A stretch of DNA of 64,000 nucleotides from Chitinophaga sp. CF118 (GCF_900112615.1 NZ_FOMK01000006.1:124001-188000); one strand, 5' to 3'; shown: positions 9,293 to 19,003, counted from the stretch's first letter. Made by a program: numbers and translations. Notes: generated by a model from the sequence alone, not told the origin.

Positions 9293-11191
9293 ATGAGAAG
9301 TATTTATTTCCTGATATTATTGTTATCTGCTGTTTCCTGTAAGAAATATCTGAATGTAACACCAGAAAATGTAGGCACACTGGAATATGCTTTCAGGAAC
9401 AGGAACGAAGCAGAGAACTATCTCTTTACATGTTATTCCACTTTACAGTTTTTTGCCAATGTGACAATGAATGCAGGGTTTACCAGTTCTTCAGAAATTA
9501 TATATCCAAATAACCTGAGCGAACATCCTGTATTTGAAGGAGGCTTTAATATGATACGCGGTACACAAAACGTTATTTCTCCTTCATTGAATTACTGGGA
9601 TGGAGACAATGGTGGTGTGCCATTATATGTTGCTATTCGCAGGTGTAATACTTTCCTGGATAATATAGACCTGCCGGTAGATCTTTCCGTTGGGGAAAAA
9701 AAGAGATGGATTGCAGAGGCCAAATTCATGAAAGCCTATTATCATTTTTATTTAGCCAGGATGTATGGCTCCATTCCAGTGATCAGGAAGAACCTGCCGG
9801 TGAATGCTTCTACAGAAGCAGTGAGGTTGAAAAGAGAACCGGTCGATTCTGTGTTTAATTATATTGTACAACTACTGAATGAAGCGATTCCTGATCTGCC
9901 ACCTTCTATTGAAAACCAGGTGAAAGAATTAGGACGTGTTACCAGTATAGCTGCAATGTCTGTAAAGGCAGAGGTGTTGGCTACGCAGGCTAGTCCGTTG
10001 TTTAATGGAAACGCCGATTATGCGGGGTTTAAGGACAAAGATGGAATAGCATTATTTTCATCCGGTTATGATGAGCAAAAATGGCAGCGGGCAGCGGATG
10101 CTTGTAAGGAGGCTATATTAGCCAGCGAAGCGCAGGGGCTTCATCTGTATACTTTTATTGTGCCTGCCAACATCAGTAAGTTATCTGATTCACTTAAGCA
10201 ATTATTAACTATTCAAAATGCTGTTACAGAGAAATGGGATGTTAACCCTGAATTGATCTGGGCGTTAAACCCAACGTTTGGGTATCAGTCGTGCTGCATA
10301 CCCCGGCTGACTTCCAAAGCTGTGGTAAATGTAACTTCTGCGTCTTCGAATTTTGCAGTACCGGAGTCTGAAACGGAGTTGTTTTATACCCGTAACGGGG
10401 TACCTATCAATGAGGATAAAACATGGGATTATGCAGGGCGTTATGATTTGCGCAGCGGAGATCTGGCGAATAAATATTATATCCGGGAAGGGTATGAAAC
10501 AATCAAGGCTCACTTTAACCGGGAACCCCGCTTTTATGCCAGTATAGGTTTTGATGGAGGGATCTGGTTTGGAAATGGGGTGCTGGATCAGGAGAATGCA
10601 TTGTCTGTACAGGCAAGAGGGAATACTTCTTTTGCAGGACCCAAAGACCTGATCAGGATTAATATTACCGGCAACTGGCCTAAGAAACTGGTGCATTACC
10701 AGACTGTTTTTGATGATGGCTTGCAGGAAGTTGCCTACCACCTGCCTATGATCAGACTGGCCGGCTTGTATTTGTTATATGCGGAAGCATTGAATGAAGT
10801 GAAGGGACCAAATGCAGAAGTGTTTCAGTATATAGACCGGGTACGGCAGAGAGCTGGCTTGCAGGGGATTCAGGATGCCTGGAGTAACTATTCCCGGTCG
10901 CCAGGCAAGCCGTCCACTAAAGATGGTTTACGGCAGATCATTCATCAGGAGCGGAGAATAGAATTGTGTTTTGAAGCGCAGAGCGGATGGGATTTACGCA
11001 GGTGGAAAGAATTGCAGGGTGTGTTAAGTAATCCGCTGCAGGGCTGGAGTATTTATGAAACCAGTCCGGCTAATTATTACCGCTTACAAACGCAGCTGGT
11101 ACCTTCTTATGGAATCAGGGAATACCTGTGGCCTGTGAAGGATATAAACCTTACCATAAATCCCAATTTAGTACAGTCTTTATACTGGTAA
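9293..11191 (+). CDS. SusD/RagB surface glycan-binding lipoprotein (PUL 1)
   Basis: A 632-residue SusD-family lipoprotein that lids the SusC channel and binds glycan at the cell surface. The start at 9293 gives a clean lipoprotein signal (lipobox ending at Cys16, 'LLSAVSC'); an in-frame ATG at 9269 inside susC would put eight charged residues before it and was not used. SusD/RagB features include the helical TPR-like core ('AEAKFMKAYYHFYLARMYG') and the C-terminal 'RRIELCFEAQSGWDLRRWK'. It is longer than the usual 500-600 residues. It begins 10 bases after the susC stop. Confidence 0.95.
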   Translation: MRSIYFLILLLSAVSCKKYLNVTPENVGTLEYAFRNRNEAENYLFTCYSTLQFFANVTMNAGFTSSSEIIYPNNLSEHPVFEGGFNMIRGTQNVISPSLNYWDGDNGGVPLYVAIRRCNTFLDNIDLPVDLSVGEKKRWIAEAKFMKAYYHFYLARMYGSIPVIRKNLPVNASTEAVRLKREPVDSVFNYIVQLLNEAIPDLPPSIENQVKELGRVTSIAAMSVKAEVLATQASPLFNGNADYAGFKDKDGIALFSSGYDEQKWQRAADACKEAILASEAQGLHLYTFIVPANISKLSDSLKQLLTIQNAVTEKWDVNPELIWALNPTFGYQSCCIPRLTSKAVVNVTSASSNFAVPESETELFYTRNGVPINEDKTWDYAGRYDLRSGDLANKYYIREGYETIKAHFNREPRFYASIGFDGGIWFGNGVLDQENALSVQARGNTSFAGPKDLIRINITGNWPKKLVHYQTVFDDGLQEVAYHLPMIRLAGLYLLYAEALNEVKGPNAEVFQYIDRVRQRAGLQGIQDAWSNYSRSPGKPSTKDGLRQIIHQERRIELCFEAQSGWDLRRWKELQGVLSNPLQGWSIYETSPANYYRLQTQLVPSYGIREYLWPVKDINLTINPNLVQSLYW

Positions 11192-11209
11192 CTATCAAAA
11201 AATGCAATT

Positions 11210-12418
11210 ATGAAGAAAATATATAGTTGTTTATGTCTGCTGTTATTTTTCTCCTGTTCTAAACTGGAGAATTATAATGGGGTGGTATCTACAGATAAAT
11301 CAAAGCCAGGTATAGTGACGGATATTAAAGTGATCAATTTTAACGGTGGTGCATATATTACTTATAGCCTTCCATCATCTGCTAATATCCTATATGTGCT
11401 GGCGGATTATAAAATAAACGGGACGCTTAGCCGGCAAACGAAGTCCAGTTATTATTCGGATACTATTGTTGTAAATGGTTTTGCAGACAGCAAAGAGTAT
11501 GAAGTTACACTGCGTGTGGTAAGCCGTGCGAATATAATGTCTGATGCGGTGACCGCGAAAGTATTTCCGGATACACCTGTATATAAAAAGATTTTTCCTA
11601 CGGTGAGTGTAACACCTGATTTTGGAGGTGTGAATATAAAAGCGCTGAATAAATTCAAACAACCTGTGGGTGTGATCCTGGTAGAAACAGATCCTGTTAC
11701 CAATAGATATGAGATCAAAGACCAGTATTATACAAAGTCGGATACAATTGATTATTCTGTGAGGGGGATGGATTCCCTGCCTAAGAACTTTGGAATTTAT
11801 ATCCAGGACCAGTGGGGAAATATTTCGGATACGCTGAAACAGGTGATCAGTCCTATTTTCGAAACACAATTAGACAAGAACAAGTTTTTTGTAGATAAGT
11901 TACCTACAGATGCCAAAATAGGATATGGCTGGGAACTGCCGTATATGTGGGATGGTAATACCGATGGGAGTAGTACCGGTTGGCATACCGTTACCGGAAA
12001 TACTTTTCCTATCACGGCTACTTTTGGATTGGGCGTGTCTGCAAAGCTTAGCCGGTTTGCATTGTGGCAGCGTACGGGGCAGTATACTTATAGTCATGGG
12101 AACCCGCGGGACTTTACCATCTGGGGTTCTGATAAAAATAATCCGGCAGATGTGCAGTTACCGGTAATTTCTGCACAGGGGGATATTGTGGGCGACTGGA
12201 TCAATATGGGTAACTATCATTATCCCGATCCGCCATCGGGTTCCAGACCGGGCGCTGTGACAGATGCAGATATTGCGTTTGCTGAAGCAGGGGTGAACTT
12301 CAATATTCCGCTGGCGAATCCCAGGGTGAAGTTTATCCGTTTTGCAGTAGCTGATACCTGGTCGGGTGGAGATTTTGCGCATGTAATAGAAATTACTTTC
12401 TGGGGTAACCCGTTTTAA
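11210..12418 (+). CDS. Surface glycan-binding-type lipoprotein (DUF4959/DUF5126/DUF5000)
   Basis: A 402-residue lipoprotein (lipobox at Cys16). An N-terminal Fn3/Ig-like DUF4959 domain (about 25-125), a middle DUF5126-type domain (about 125-215) and a C-terminal DUF5000/F5-8 type C-like domain (about 225-402; 'ATFGLGVSAKLSRFALW', 'FIRFAVADTWSGGDFAHVIE') are recognisable. This architecture is common directly after susD in Bacteroidota PULs and is thought to bind glycan at the surface. Enzymatic activity is not expected. It lies 18 bases after susD and is followed closely by a protein of similar layout. Confidence 0.85.
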   Translation: MKKIYSCLCLLLFFSCSKLENYNGVVSTDKSKPGIVTDIKVINFNGGAYITYSLPSSANILYVLADYKINGTLSRQTKSSYYSDTIVVNGFADSKEYEVTLRVVSRANIMSDAVTAKVFPDTPVYKKIFPTVSVTPDFGGVNIKALNKFKQPVGVILVETDPVTNRYEIKDQYYTKSDTIDYSVRGMDSLPKNFGIYIQDQWGNISDTLKQVISPIFETQLDKNKFFVDKLPTDAKIGYGWELPYMWDGNTDGSSTGWHTVTGNTFPITATFGLGVSAKLSRFALWQRTGQYTYSHGNPRDFTIWGSDKNNPADVQLPVISAQGDIVGDWINMGNYHYPDPPSGSRPGAVTDADIAFAEAGVNFNIPLANPRVKFIRFAVADTWSGGDFAHVIEITFWGNPF

Positions 12419-12429
12419 AATATGCAACT

Positions 12430-13626
12430 ATGAGATTATTCATTTTAGCAGGTCTTATTTGCATAATGGGATGCAGCAAAAAGGCTACAGATTACCGCTC
12501 TTTTTTAAACGGTGGTGAGATCGTATATCCCGGTACTGTCTCAAATATAAAAGTGTCTCCGGGTAACGGACGTTTGCAGATCCGCTGGCAACCAAGTCCT
12601 GATCCCAGTGTGAAGAAGTATATTGTTTTCTGGAATAATGGTATGGATTCTTCGATTATACCAGCTACTACAAACAAACCAGGTGATACGGTGAAATGTA
12701 TAATCAGTAACCTTGGAGAATACACGTACAACTTTGTGATCTATTCTTATGATTCGGCAGGTAACCGGTCAATTGCTTCAGCAATTAATAACGTAAAGGT
12801 ATATGGCAATAATTATTTAAGCAGTTTATATAACCGGCCTTATGATGTTGCTGATCCTGGTGTATATAATACGCCTACTGCTGTTACATTAAAATTTGGC
12901 ACACCGGATACAATCAATGTGACGACTGAAATCCGTTATACCGATGCGAATGGGATATCGCAGCAGCAGTGGTTATCTCCGGATAGTACCGTTATCAGTA
13001 TTGGCAGCTATCAACCAGGGGCTGCTATTTATTACAAGTCTGGTTATATTCCAGTGCGCGGTGCGATAGATACTTTCTTTGTGACTTATTATGATTCTCT
13101 TCCGCATATACCTGTGTTATGTAATAAATCATTGTTCAGTGCTTTGCAATTACCTAATGATGTAGGTACTTATGAAAGTCAGACCGGATTGGATAAGCTG
13201 TGGGATGGAAGTGTGGGCCCACAATCGTACCCTGATATTTTCCATAGTGACGGAGATCATTCTTTACCACATCATTTCACATTTGATATGGGACAGCTGT
13301 ATAAGGAGTTAACACATGTAGAAATTACAGGCAGGAATTGCTGTAATAACCCGGATCATTTTGAAGTATGGGGAATTGCAGATACCACTAACGCTGCTAC
13401 AACATTGCCGGGTAATGATGCTGGCTGGAAGGCAGAAGCAATGGCAAAGGGCTGGATATTGTTACAGGAAGTTACAAGAACTGATGATGGTATTGCACCA
13501 TTTAAAATCAATCTGAAGGCAGATATTCCGGCAGTAAGGTATATCAGGATCAGAGTGCTGCATGTAACGAGTGGGGATGGAAATTATAGTAATATTAGTG
13601 AACTGTCTTTTTGGGCAAGGCCCTAA
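12430..13626 (+). CDS. DUF4998 domain lipoprotein with C-terminal discoidin-like domain
   Basis: A 398-residue lipoprotein (lipobox ending at Cys15). The N-terminal half is a Fn3-like DUF4998 repeat ('GNGRLQIRWQPSPDPSVKKY', 'SAGNRSIAS'); the C-terminal third resembles an F5/8 type C (discoidin) carbohydrate-binding fold ('HHFTFDMGQLYKELTHVEIT', 'VRYIRIRVLHVTSGDGNYSN'). It is probably a second surface glycan-binding protein of PUL 1, partnering the DUF4959 protein 11 bases upstream. Both end in a very similar '..E..FWG.P/FWARP' strand, suggesting shared ancestry of the C-terminal domains. Confidence 0.8.
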   Translation: MRLFILAGLICIMGCSKKATDYRSFLNGGEIVYPGTVSNIKVSPGNGRLQIRWQPSPDPSVKKYIVFWNNGMDSSIIPATTNKPGDTVKCIISNLGEYTYNFVIYSYDSAGNRSIASAINNVKVYGNNYLSSLYNRPYDVADPGVYNTPTAVTLKFGTPDTINVTTEIRYTDANGISQQQWLSPDSTVISIGSYQPGAAIYYKSGYIPVRGAIDTFFVTYYDSLPHIPVLCNKSLFSALQLPNDVGTYESQTGLDKLWDGSVGPQSYPDIFHSDGDHSLPHHFTFDMGQLYKELTHVEITGRNCCNNPDHFEVWGIADTTNAATTLPGNDAGWKAEAMAKGWILLQEVTRTDDGIAPFKINLKADIPAVRYIRIRVLHVTSGDGNYSNISELSFWARP

Positions 13627-13659
13627 AATATATATTATCAGGTCTCAATTTTATAAATC

Positions 13660-14958
13660 ATGAAACAATTAGTAATCGTATTCTTTTTATGCCTGTCACA
13701 TGCAATGGCGCAACAAAAAATGGTAGATCCGTCTGTTAAAACACCGGCAAAGGTAATGGACGATTTTATGAGCAAACGCTTTGGAATGTTTATCCACTGG
13801 GGCCCAGTAACATTGCGGGGCACAGAAATAGGCTGGAGTAGAAACAATGAAGTGCCGGTAGCAGATTATGATAGTCTGTATCATGAGTTTAACCCTGTGT
13901 TATTTAATGCAGAAGCATGGGTGAAAACAGCAAAAGATGCAGGGATGAAATACCTTACCATCACCTCTAAACATCATGATGGTTTTTGTTTATGGCCAAC
14001 TGCTTACTCCTCTTATAACATTATGAACACTCCTTTTAAAAGGGACGTAGTAGGAGAACTGGCAACAGCCTGTAAAAAATATGACATCAAATTCTGTATC
14101 TATTTCACTGTACTCGACTGGCATGATAAAGATTATCCGATTCATAATCCACACAAGCCCGTTATTGATCCTGATGCCGATATGAACAAGTTTGTAGCCA
14201 GGATGAAAAATGAGTTGAAAGAGATTATTACCAGATATCATCCCTATATGCTCTGGTTTGATGGTAACTGGGAAAGTCCATGGAAACAGGATTATGCAGT
14301 AGATGTGTATGGCTTTCTTAAAAAGTTAGATCCGAATGTGATTATCAACAACCGGTTAAGTACAAGCAAACTACAGGATACATTGATCTCCGTAAGGGCA
14401 GGAGATTACAATACACCCGAACAACGAATAGGAGAAATGGATATGACTCAGCCATGGGAAACATGTATGACAATTGCAAACCAGTGGGCATGGAAACCTA
14501 ACGATGGTATGAAGTCTTTAAAAGAGTGTATACAAACGCTGGCAAAATCTTCCGGTGGAAATGGAAACCTGTTATTTAATGTAGGTCCTATGATGGACGG
14601 ACGTATGGAAGCGCGGCAGGTGGCTCGTTTGAAGGAAATGGGGATATGGTTGAATAACTACGGAGAAAGTATCTATAATACCAAAGGTGGACCTTATAAA
14701 CCCAATGCAGCATATGCCGCAACACGTAAAGGAAATAAAATTTACCTGCATGTATTTGAAGCAAAACATACACTTGAGTTACCTGCTATTCCTGGTCGTA
14801 AGATTGAGAAAGCATACTTTTTAAAAGGAGCTACGGTAATGTATAAACAGGATACAAATACAATAACTATTAATTTGCCTGATCAATTGGCAGATGCAAA
14901 TGATACAGTAATTGTGTTGGAATTAAATGGCAGTACAGCAGATATTCCGGTAATATGA
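13660..14958 (+). CDS. Alpha-L-fucosidase, GH29 (PUL 1)
   Basis: A 432-residue secreted retaining alpha-L-fucosidase. It has a signal peptide (cleavage after 'HAMA'), the GH29 start 'FGMFIHWGP', the substrate-binding 'SKHHDGFCLWPT' and the nucleophile motif 'MLWFDGNW' with Asp201 as the catalytic nucleophile by family knowledge. It releases terminal L-fucose from glycans, most likely in the periplasm. Its stop overlaps the start of the L-fuconate dehydratase gene by four bases (ATGA), which directly ties fucose release to fucose catabolism. A second, different GH29 lies at 54614-55957. Confidence 0.95.
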   Translation: MKQLVIVFFLCLSHAMAQQKMVDPSVKTPAKVMDDFMSKRFGMFIHWGPVTLRGTEIGWSRNNEVPVADYDSLYHEFNPVLFNAEAWVKTAKDAGMKYLTITSKHHDGFCLWPTAYSSYNIMNTPFKRDVVGELATACKKYDIKFCIYFTVLDWHDKDYPIHNPHKPVIDPDADMNKFVARMKNELKEIITRYHPYMLWFDGNWESPWKQDYAVDVYGFLKKLDPNVIINNRLSTSKLQDTLISVRAGDYNTPEQRIGEMDMTQPWETCMTIANQWAWKPNDGMKSLKECIQTLAKSSGGNGNLLFNVGPMMDGRMEARQVARLKEMGIWLNNYGESIYNTKGGPYKPNAAYAATRKGNKIYLHVFEAKHTLELPAIPGRKIEKAYFLKGATVMYKQDTNTITINLPDQLADANDTVIVLELNGSTADIPVI

Positions 14959-16178
14959 TTAAAGAGATAAAAATAAAAGATGCGCGCTTTCCGCTTGATA
15001 AAGGAGCCGGCAGTGATGCGATTCACCGGGACCCGGTGTATTCTTATGCCGTTACACAATTACAGGATGATAGTGGTCTTACCGGTACTGGCCTGGCTTT
15101 TACACTGGGGGAAGGGAATGATCTTGTCTGTAAGGCAGCACAGTTTTATGCGGAGATGCTAAAGGGGATGGATATAGAAAATTTGATGGCTGATTTTGGC
15201 AGGGTATTAAACGGGCTGTCTAATGAACAGCAGTTCCGCTGGCTGGGGCCACATAAAGGAGTGGTTCATCTGGCACTGGCATCAGTTACGAATGCCTGTT
15301 ATGATCTGTGGGCTAAGAAGAGAGGTGTGCCGCTCTGGAAGTTACTAATAGATCTTTCTCCGGAACAGATATTGAATACACTGGATCTTTCTTACCTGGA
15401 AGATGAACTGACAAGGGAACAGGCCTTACAACTGATGAAAGATAATAGTACCGGTCGTATAGCAAGGGAAAAGATTATCAGCAATGGGTATCCGGGCTAT
15501 GATACTTCTATCGGATGGTTTAATTATTCAGACGAGAAGGTAAGAGAAAATACAAAGATCGCTGTTGCAAATGGGTTTAATGCGATGAAGCTGAAGGTAG
15601 GTTCTGCAGATGCAATGCGGGATATCCGCCGGGCGCATATTGTAAGAGAAGCTGCGGGAGATGATGTGAAAGTGATGCTGGATGCTAATCAGCAGTGGAC
15701 CTTGCCGCAGGCGTTGAAGATCTGTAAACAATTGCAGCCGATGAATCCTTACTGGATAGAAGAGCCAACCCATCCTGATGATGTGCTGGCGCATAAAACG
15801 CTTGCAGATGCGATTGCTCCTACACGGCTTGCATTGGGAGAGCATGTACCTAACCGGATTATTTTCAAGAATTATCTGCAAACCGGGTGTGCTGGTTTTA
15901 TACAGGTAGATGCTGTTCGGGTAGGTGGTGTGAGTGAGTTTATTACCATCAGTTTACTGTGCCGGAAGTTTGGTGTTCCTGTAGTACCACATGTAGGAGA
16001 TATGGGACAGTTACATCAGCACCTGGTATTGTTTAATCATATCGCTTTAGGACATGACGCATTATTTTTAGAACATATTCCTCATTTGCAGAAACATTTT
16101 GTGAACCCTGTGAAGATAGATAATGGTGTTTATATAACACCACAGGAGGCAGGCAGTAGTTGCGATCTAAAATTATAA
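14955..16178 (+). CDS. fucD: L-fuconate dehydratase (enolase superfamily)
   Basis: A 407-residue cytoplasmic enzyme of the mandelate racemase/muconate lactonising group. It dehydrates L-fuconate to 2-keto-3-deoxy-L-fuconate. The KxK motif is Lys212-x-Lys214; metal ligands Asp243, Glu269 ('WIEEP') and Glu296 ('GEHVPN') and the catalytic His346 ('VVPHVGDMGQ') are all present. Their spacing parallels the characterised Xanthomonas L-fuconate dehydratase (K218/K220, E301, H351), offset by five to six residues. Overlap with the fucosidase gene (ATGA) and the downstream transporter, mutarotase and dehydrogenase support the role. Confidence 0.92.
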   Translation: MIKEIKIKDARFPLDKGAGSDAIHRDPVYSYAVTQLQDDSGLTGTGLAFTLGEGNDLVCKAAQFYAEMLKGMDIENLMADFGRVLNGLSNEQQFRWLGPHKGVVHLALASVTNACYDLWAKKRGVPLWKLLIDLSPEQILNTLDLSYLEDELTREQALQLMKDNSTGRIAREKIISNGYPGYDTSIGWFNYSDEKVRENTKIAVANGFNAMKLKVGSADAMRDIRRAHIVREAAGDDVKVMLDANQQWTLPQALKICKQLQPMNPYWIEEPTHPDDVLAHKTLADAIAPTRLALGEHVPNRIIFKNYLQTGCAGFIQVDAVRVGGVSEFITISLLCRKFGVPVVPHVGDMGQLHQHLVLFNHIALGHDALFLEHIPHLQKHFVNPVKIDNGVYITPQEAGSSCDLKL

Positions 16179-16180
16179 TT

Positions 16181-17818
16181 ATGATTAAATCACTGGATCT
16201 TACTGTTAGTATCCTCTATATAATTGGTATTGTAAGTATAGGCTTATGGTCTGGTATCAAACACCGTAGAAAGAATAAAGGGAATGCTGCCAGTGAATAT
16301 TTCCTGGCAGGAAAAACGCTGCGCTGGCCTATGATAGGACTGGCATTGTTTGCTACCAATATCTCTTGTGTACATCTGGTAAGTCTTGCCCAAAGCGGAT
16401 TTGATACTGGTTTGCTGAATGGTAATTTTGAATGGATGGCAGCTTTTACTTTAATTCTGCTGGCGTTGTTCTTTGCTCCTTTCTACATTAAGTCCGGTGT
16501 AGCAACCCTGCCTGATTTTCTGGAGAAAAGATATGACAGGGCCAGCCGGGATTGGCTGACTATTGTATCAATAGTATCTGCCATCATTATTCATATCGCA
16601 TTTTCCCTGCTGGCAGGTGGTATTGTGCTGCATACATTATTTGGAGTGGATATGTACACAAGTGTAATTATTATCTCCTTATTAACAGCATTGTATACCA
16701 TTGTTGGTGGATTGACAGCAGTTGTTGTTACCGAGTCTATCCAAACGGTTGTACTCTTAACAGGAGCTGTGGTGATCAGTATTGCAGCATATAATAAGAT
16801 GGGTGGCTGGCAACCCATGATGAATGTATTAGAGCAGCATCAGGAAATGAATAAGCTGTCAATGATGCGTCCGCATGGGGATGAAAGTGGTATGCCCTGG
16901 TATGCTGTTTTTCTGGGTTATCCGGTATTGGGTATCTGGTACTGGTGTGCGGATCAGACTATTGTACAACGTGTGTTAGGCGCCAAAGATGAGAACCATG
17001 CAAGAGTAGGGCCATTGTTTTGTGGGTTTATTAAGATACTACCGGTATTCATTTTTGTAATGCCCGGATTGTTTGCCTACACATTATCACAAACAGGATT
17101 GCTGGATGTGAGTTCGTTAAGGACGGAAACAGGGCTGAATAGTAAAGGAATTTATACCCTGATGATTACGCAATTGTTACCCACCGGTTTAGTAGGAGTG
17201 CTGGTAGCAGCACTGTTATCCGGTCTTATGAGCCAGGTATCAGGTGCCTTGAATTCCATTTCAACGATGGCGGGTTATGATATTTATAAGCGGTATTATC
17301 CAAACACCACGGACAGGCAACTGGTAATAGCGGGCAAGGTAGCAGCTGGTATTGCGCTGGTATTATCCCTACTATTAATGCCTTTACTAAATAGCTATGA
17401 GAGTTTGTTCAATGGTCTGAATGATATTATTGCACATATCGCACCACCTATTACCTGTGTATTTCTGTTGGGTGTTTTCTGGAATAAGGCTTCAGCTGTA
17501 TCTGCAAAATATACACTATGGATAGGTTCTGCACTGGGAGTAATAGTATTCGTTATTAATAAACTATATCCGGATACTATTATAGGGCATATCCCTTTTA
17601 TGATCATGGCATTTTACCTGTTTTGTGTTTGCATTGTGATGCAGGTGATTTTTTCTTATGTATATCCGGTAGAGCATACCGCAGAGAGTAGTACGTTGTT
17701 CTGGAAAACTCCCTGGGAGCCTTTGCAAAGCCCTGGATGGAAGGGGCTGTTGAATTATAAGTTTTTGTCTGTATTACTATTGCTGATAATGGGCATATTA
17801 TTTTGGTTGTTCCGTTAA
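16181..17818 (+). CDS. Sodium:solute symporter family transporter, probable L-fucose uptake
   Basis: A 545-residue inner membrane protein with about 14 transmembrane helices, of the SSS family (SglT-like branch; 'FATNISCVHLVSLAQSG', 'GLMSQVSGALNSISTMAGYD'). SSS members import sugars with sodium. The start at 16181 (MIKSLDLTV) is preferred over an upstream in-frame TTG at 16160, because it sits just after the fucD stop and gives a normal first helix. Substrate L-fucose is inferred only from the flanking fucosidase, dehydratase and mutarotase genes. The mutarotase follows after a single base. Confidence 0.9.
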   Translation: MIKSLDLTVSILYIIGIVSIGLWSGIKHRRKNKGNAASEYFLAGKTLRWPMIGLALFATNISCVHLVSLAQSGFDTGLLNGNFEWMAAFTLILLALFFAPFYIKSGVATLPDFLEKRYDRASRDWLTIVSIVSAIIIHIAFSLLAGGIVLHTLFGVDMYTSVIIISLLTALYTIVGGLTAVVVTESIQTVVLLTGAVVISIAAYNKMGGWQPMMNVLEQHQEMNKLSMMRPHGDESGMPWYAVFLGYPVLGIWYWCADQTIVQRVLGAKDENHARVGPLFCGFIKILPVFIFVMPGLFAYTLSQTGLLDVSSLRTETGLNSKGIYTLMITQLLPTGLVGVLVAALLSGLMSQVSGALNSISTMAGYDIYKRYYPNTTDRQLVIAGKVAAGIALVLSLLLMPLLNSYESLFNGLNDIIAHIAPPITCVFLLGVFWNKASAVSAKYTLWIGSALGVIVFVINKLYPDTIIGHIPFMIMAFYLFCVCIVMQVIFSYVYPVEHTAESSTLFWKTPWEPLQSPGWKGLLNYKFLSVLLLLIMGILFWLFR

Positions 17819-17819
17819 A

Positions 17820-18218
17820 ATGAAACGAATGAAAAAGCTACTGATCATCAGTTTATGTATAGCTGCCTGTAACAGCCAGCCTGTTAAGCGGTATGGTATG
17901 ATAACGGGTTTAAAGCCTGAAAAGATTGTGGAGTATAAACAATTACATACAGCAGCATGGCCGGGTGTATTAAGAAAGATAAGCGAAGTGAATATCAGGA
18001 ACTATTCTATCTATCTAAAAAAAATAGATGACAAATATTATCTGTTCAGCTACTTTGAATATACCGGGAATAACTTTGATGCGGATATGAAAAAGATGGC
18101 TGCCGACAGCACTACTCAAAGGTGGTGGAGCATTACCGCTCCTATGCAGATCCCGCTGCCGGAAGCGGTAGTGGAAAAGCAAACCTGGACCAGTATGGAA
18201 GAGGTATTTCATTATTAA
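17820..18218 (+). CDS. L-rhamnose/L-fucose mutarotase family protein, exported lipoprotein
   Basis: A 132-residue protein of the RhaM mutarotase family (PF05336), which interconverts the anomers of 6-deoxy-hexoses. The expected pieces are present: 'YGMITGLKPEKIVEY', His43 and Trp47 in 'LHTAAWPGV', the tyrosines at 62 and 65, and the Trp102-Trp103 pair. Unlike the usual cytoplasmic 104-residue RhaM it carries an N-terminal lipoprotein signal (lipobox IAAC, Cys17), so it should act in the periplasm, supplying the right anomer to the symporter one base upstream. A second Met (17829) gives a shorter but still valid signal. Confidence 0.85.
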   Translation: MKRMKKLLIISLCIAACNSQPVKRYGMITGLKPEKIVEYKQLHTAAWPGVLRKISEVNIRNYSIYLKKIDDKYYLFSYFEYTGNNFDADMKKMAADSTTQRWWSITAPMQIPLPEAVVEKQTWTSMEEVFHY

Positions 18219-18232
18219 TGTAAAACGATTGT

Positions 18233-19003
18233 ATGGGTCTCTTAAGTGATAAGATTATTATTCTTACGGGTGGTTCTATGGGTATTGGTTTTGAGTGTGC
18301 GAAGAAATATGCAGAAGCAGGCGCGGTAGTGGTTGTACTGTCTAATGACAGCGTTTCCCTTGCAGATGCGATGAAGGAATTAGGTATGAATCATTACGGC
18401 ATTTTATGCGATGTATCTGTAGGTGAAGAAGTGGCTATGGCTATTGAAGAAACGCTGCAACGCTTTGGACGGATTGATGTTATTCATAACAATGCAGGAA
18501 TTGCAGCACCATCTAAACCTGTGCATCTTACAGAAGAGGATGAGTGGAACAGATTGTTTGATGTGAATGTTAAAAGTATTTACCTGACAACAAAATATGG
18601 TCTGGAATCATTGAAATTAACGCAGGGATGTATATTGAATACAAGCAGCCTGGTGGCTGATATAGGGCAGGAGAATCATGCAGCTTATACCGCTACAAAG
18701 GGAGCACTGAATAGTTTGACGAGATCAATGGCACTGGATTATGCACGCTTTAATATAAGGGTGAACGCGCTTGCACCGGCAGCAGTATGGACGCCTTTAT
18801 TGCGGGAGTGGAATAGTGAACAGAACAATGAATCAATGGAAGAGTATCTGGCACAAATTCATCCATTAGGGTATTGCCCGGAGGGCGATGTGATTGCAGA
18901 TGCCGGCGTGTTTTTATTGTCTGATAAAGCACGGTTTATTACAGGCTGTATTTTACCTGTGAGTGGCGGAGCTGAGCTGGGATATAGACGGCTTCATCAT
19001 TAA
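18233..19003 (+). CDS. SDR family oxidoreductase, probable L-fucose or KDF dehydrogenase
   Basis: A 256-residue short-chain dehydrogenase. The nucleotide-binding 'TGGSMGIG' (residues 12-19), 'NNAG' (86-89), catalytic Ser138/139 and the Tyr152-x3-Lys156 pair are all seen. In the non-phosphorylative fucose pathway two SDR steps exist: L-fucose to L-fucono-lactone, and 2-keto-3-deoxy-L-fuconate to the 2,4-diketo acid. The sequence does not tell me which. No lactonase or final hydrolase/aldolase is found in the window. The last four bases overlap the 3' end of the convergent AraC gene. Confidence 0.85.
   Translation: MGLLSDKIIILTGGSMGIGFECAKKYAEAGAVVVVLSNDSVSLADAMKELGMNHYGILCDVSVGEEVAMAIEETLQRFGRIDVIHNNAGIAAPSKPVHLTEEDEWNRLFDVNVKSIYLTTKYGLESLKLTQGCILNTSSLVADIGQENHAAYTATKGALNSLTRSMALDYARFNIRVNALAPAAVWTPLLREWNSEQNNESMEEYLAQIHPLGYCPEGDVIADAGVFLLSDKARFITGCILPVSGGAELGYRRLHH

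Noticed and set aside
10265..10741. Minus-strand open frame of 158 codons opposite susD 1
   Set aside because: Antisense shadow of a certain SusD gene, without domain content.
16160..16180. TTG start for the SSS symporter
   Set aside because: It lies within the fucD coding region, adds seven residues without family support, and an ATG follows at 16181.
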